Source: Verrucomicrobiales bacterium (GTDB taxonomy: Bacteria > Verrucomicrobiota > Verrucomicrobiia > Limisphaerales > CANJXF01). Taken from it: a stretch of 64,000 nucleotides of DNA. Below the pieces are notes generated by a model. It did no database searches, had not been told where the DNA came from, and saw only the letters and a list, made by a program, of their open reading frames with translations. The DNA lies in assembly GCA_947478865.1 (NCBI GenBank), contig CANJXF010000001.1, forward strand, positions 112,964 to 176,963, in the 5' to 3' direction. Shown here one piece after another: positions 64,000-64,000 of this stretch (positions within the stretch are counted from its first letter, which is position 1; each line of letters begins with the position of its first letter). Both the position numbers and the translations under genes were made by a program.

Positions 64000-64000
64000 T

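Noticed and set aside
1..64000. CRISPR array, prophage or defence system
   Set aside because: No regularly spaced repeats, cas genes, phage structural genes or known defence motifs were found on reading the window.

Overview
The window reads as a piece of a soil- or sediment-type Verrucomicrobiota chromosome, probably Pedosphaera/Limisphaerales-like. This is an inference from gene content: a 51-residue PVC-type small basic protein at 12095, proline/alanine-rich secreted proteins, a TolC/HlyD pair, intermediate GC and weak Shine-Dalgarno sites. There is no rRNA or other decisive marker. Two tRNA genes (His-GTG and Arg-CCT) lie at 39.5-39.7 kb.

Layout. 1-7.5 kb (minus strand): an efflux membrane-fusion protein (cut by the window edge), a TolC lipoprotein, a GH140-like glycosidase, an O-antigen-ligase/TPR protein and a LeuC-type dehydratase with a clear terminator. 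7.7-18.3 kb: mixed housekeeping genes, namely MoeA, a shortened GspE/PilB ATPase next to a probably frameshifted secreted protein, the small basic protein, a pseudouridine synthase, an SH3 protein, FolD, NUDIX, TadA and a CBM48 protein. 18.5-26.6 kb: two related methyltransferases and an LPS-core block with a GT39 enzyme, a WaaP-like kinase, a protein with two kinase domains in tandem, a pyruvyltransferase and a WaaG-like glycosyltransferase. 26.7-39.3 kb: a urea acquisition and urease island consisting of a divergent LysR regulator, a porin, urtA, urtB, urtC, a urtD/urtE chimera, ureD, a ureA-ureB fusion, ureC, ureF and a His-rich ureG. 40.2-43.1 kb: rmlA, an NRS/ER-like epimerase-reductase and rmlB for a deoxysugar nucleotide. 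43.7-59.3 kb: an exopolysaccharide or O-antigen cluster with a flippase, glycosyltransferases, methyltransferases, two tandem Wzy/ligase paralogues and an acyltransferase. 59.4-64 kb: dnaE, a HEAT-repeat protein, a small protein and the tail of an IS1595/ISXO2-like transposase at the right edge.

How it fits together. The urea island should take urea in through the outer membrane (porin), bind it (UrtA), pump it (UrtBC plus an ATPase) and hydrolyse it (UreABC with UreDFG). The kinases, pyruvyltransferase, rml genes and the 45-59 kb cluster all point to an elaborate cell-surface polysaccharide.

The most unusual items are the in-frame UrtD-UrtE chimera (junction at about 33720), the N1-less GspE starting with TTG directly after a stop codon (11212), the two-kinase fusion (23062-24549), and the plant-NRS/ER-like enzyme that may replace RmlC and RmlD. 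The two truncations could be real deletions or assembly collapses, and read mapping would decide.
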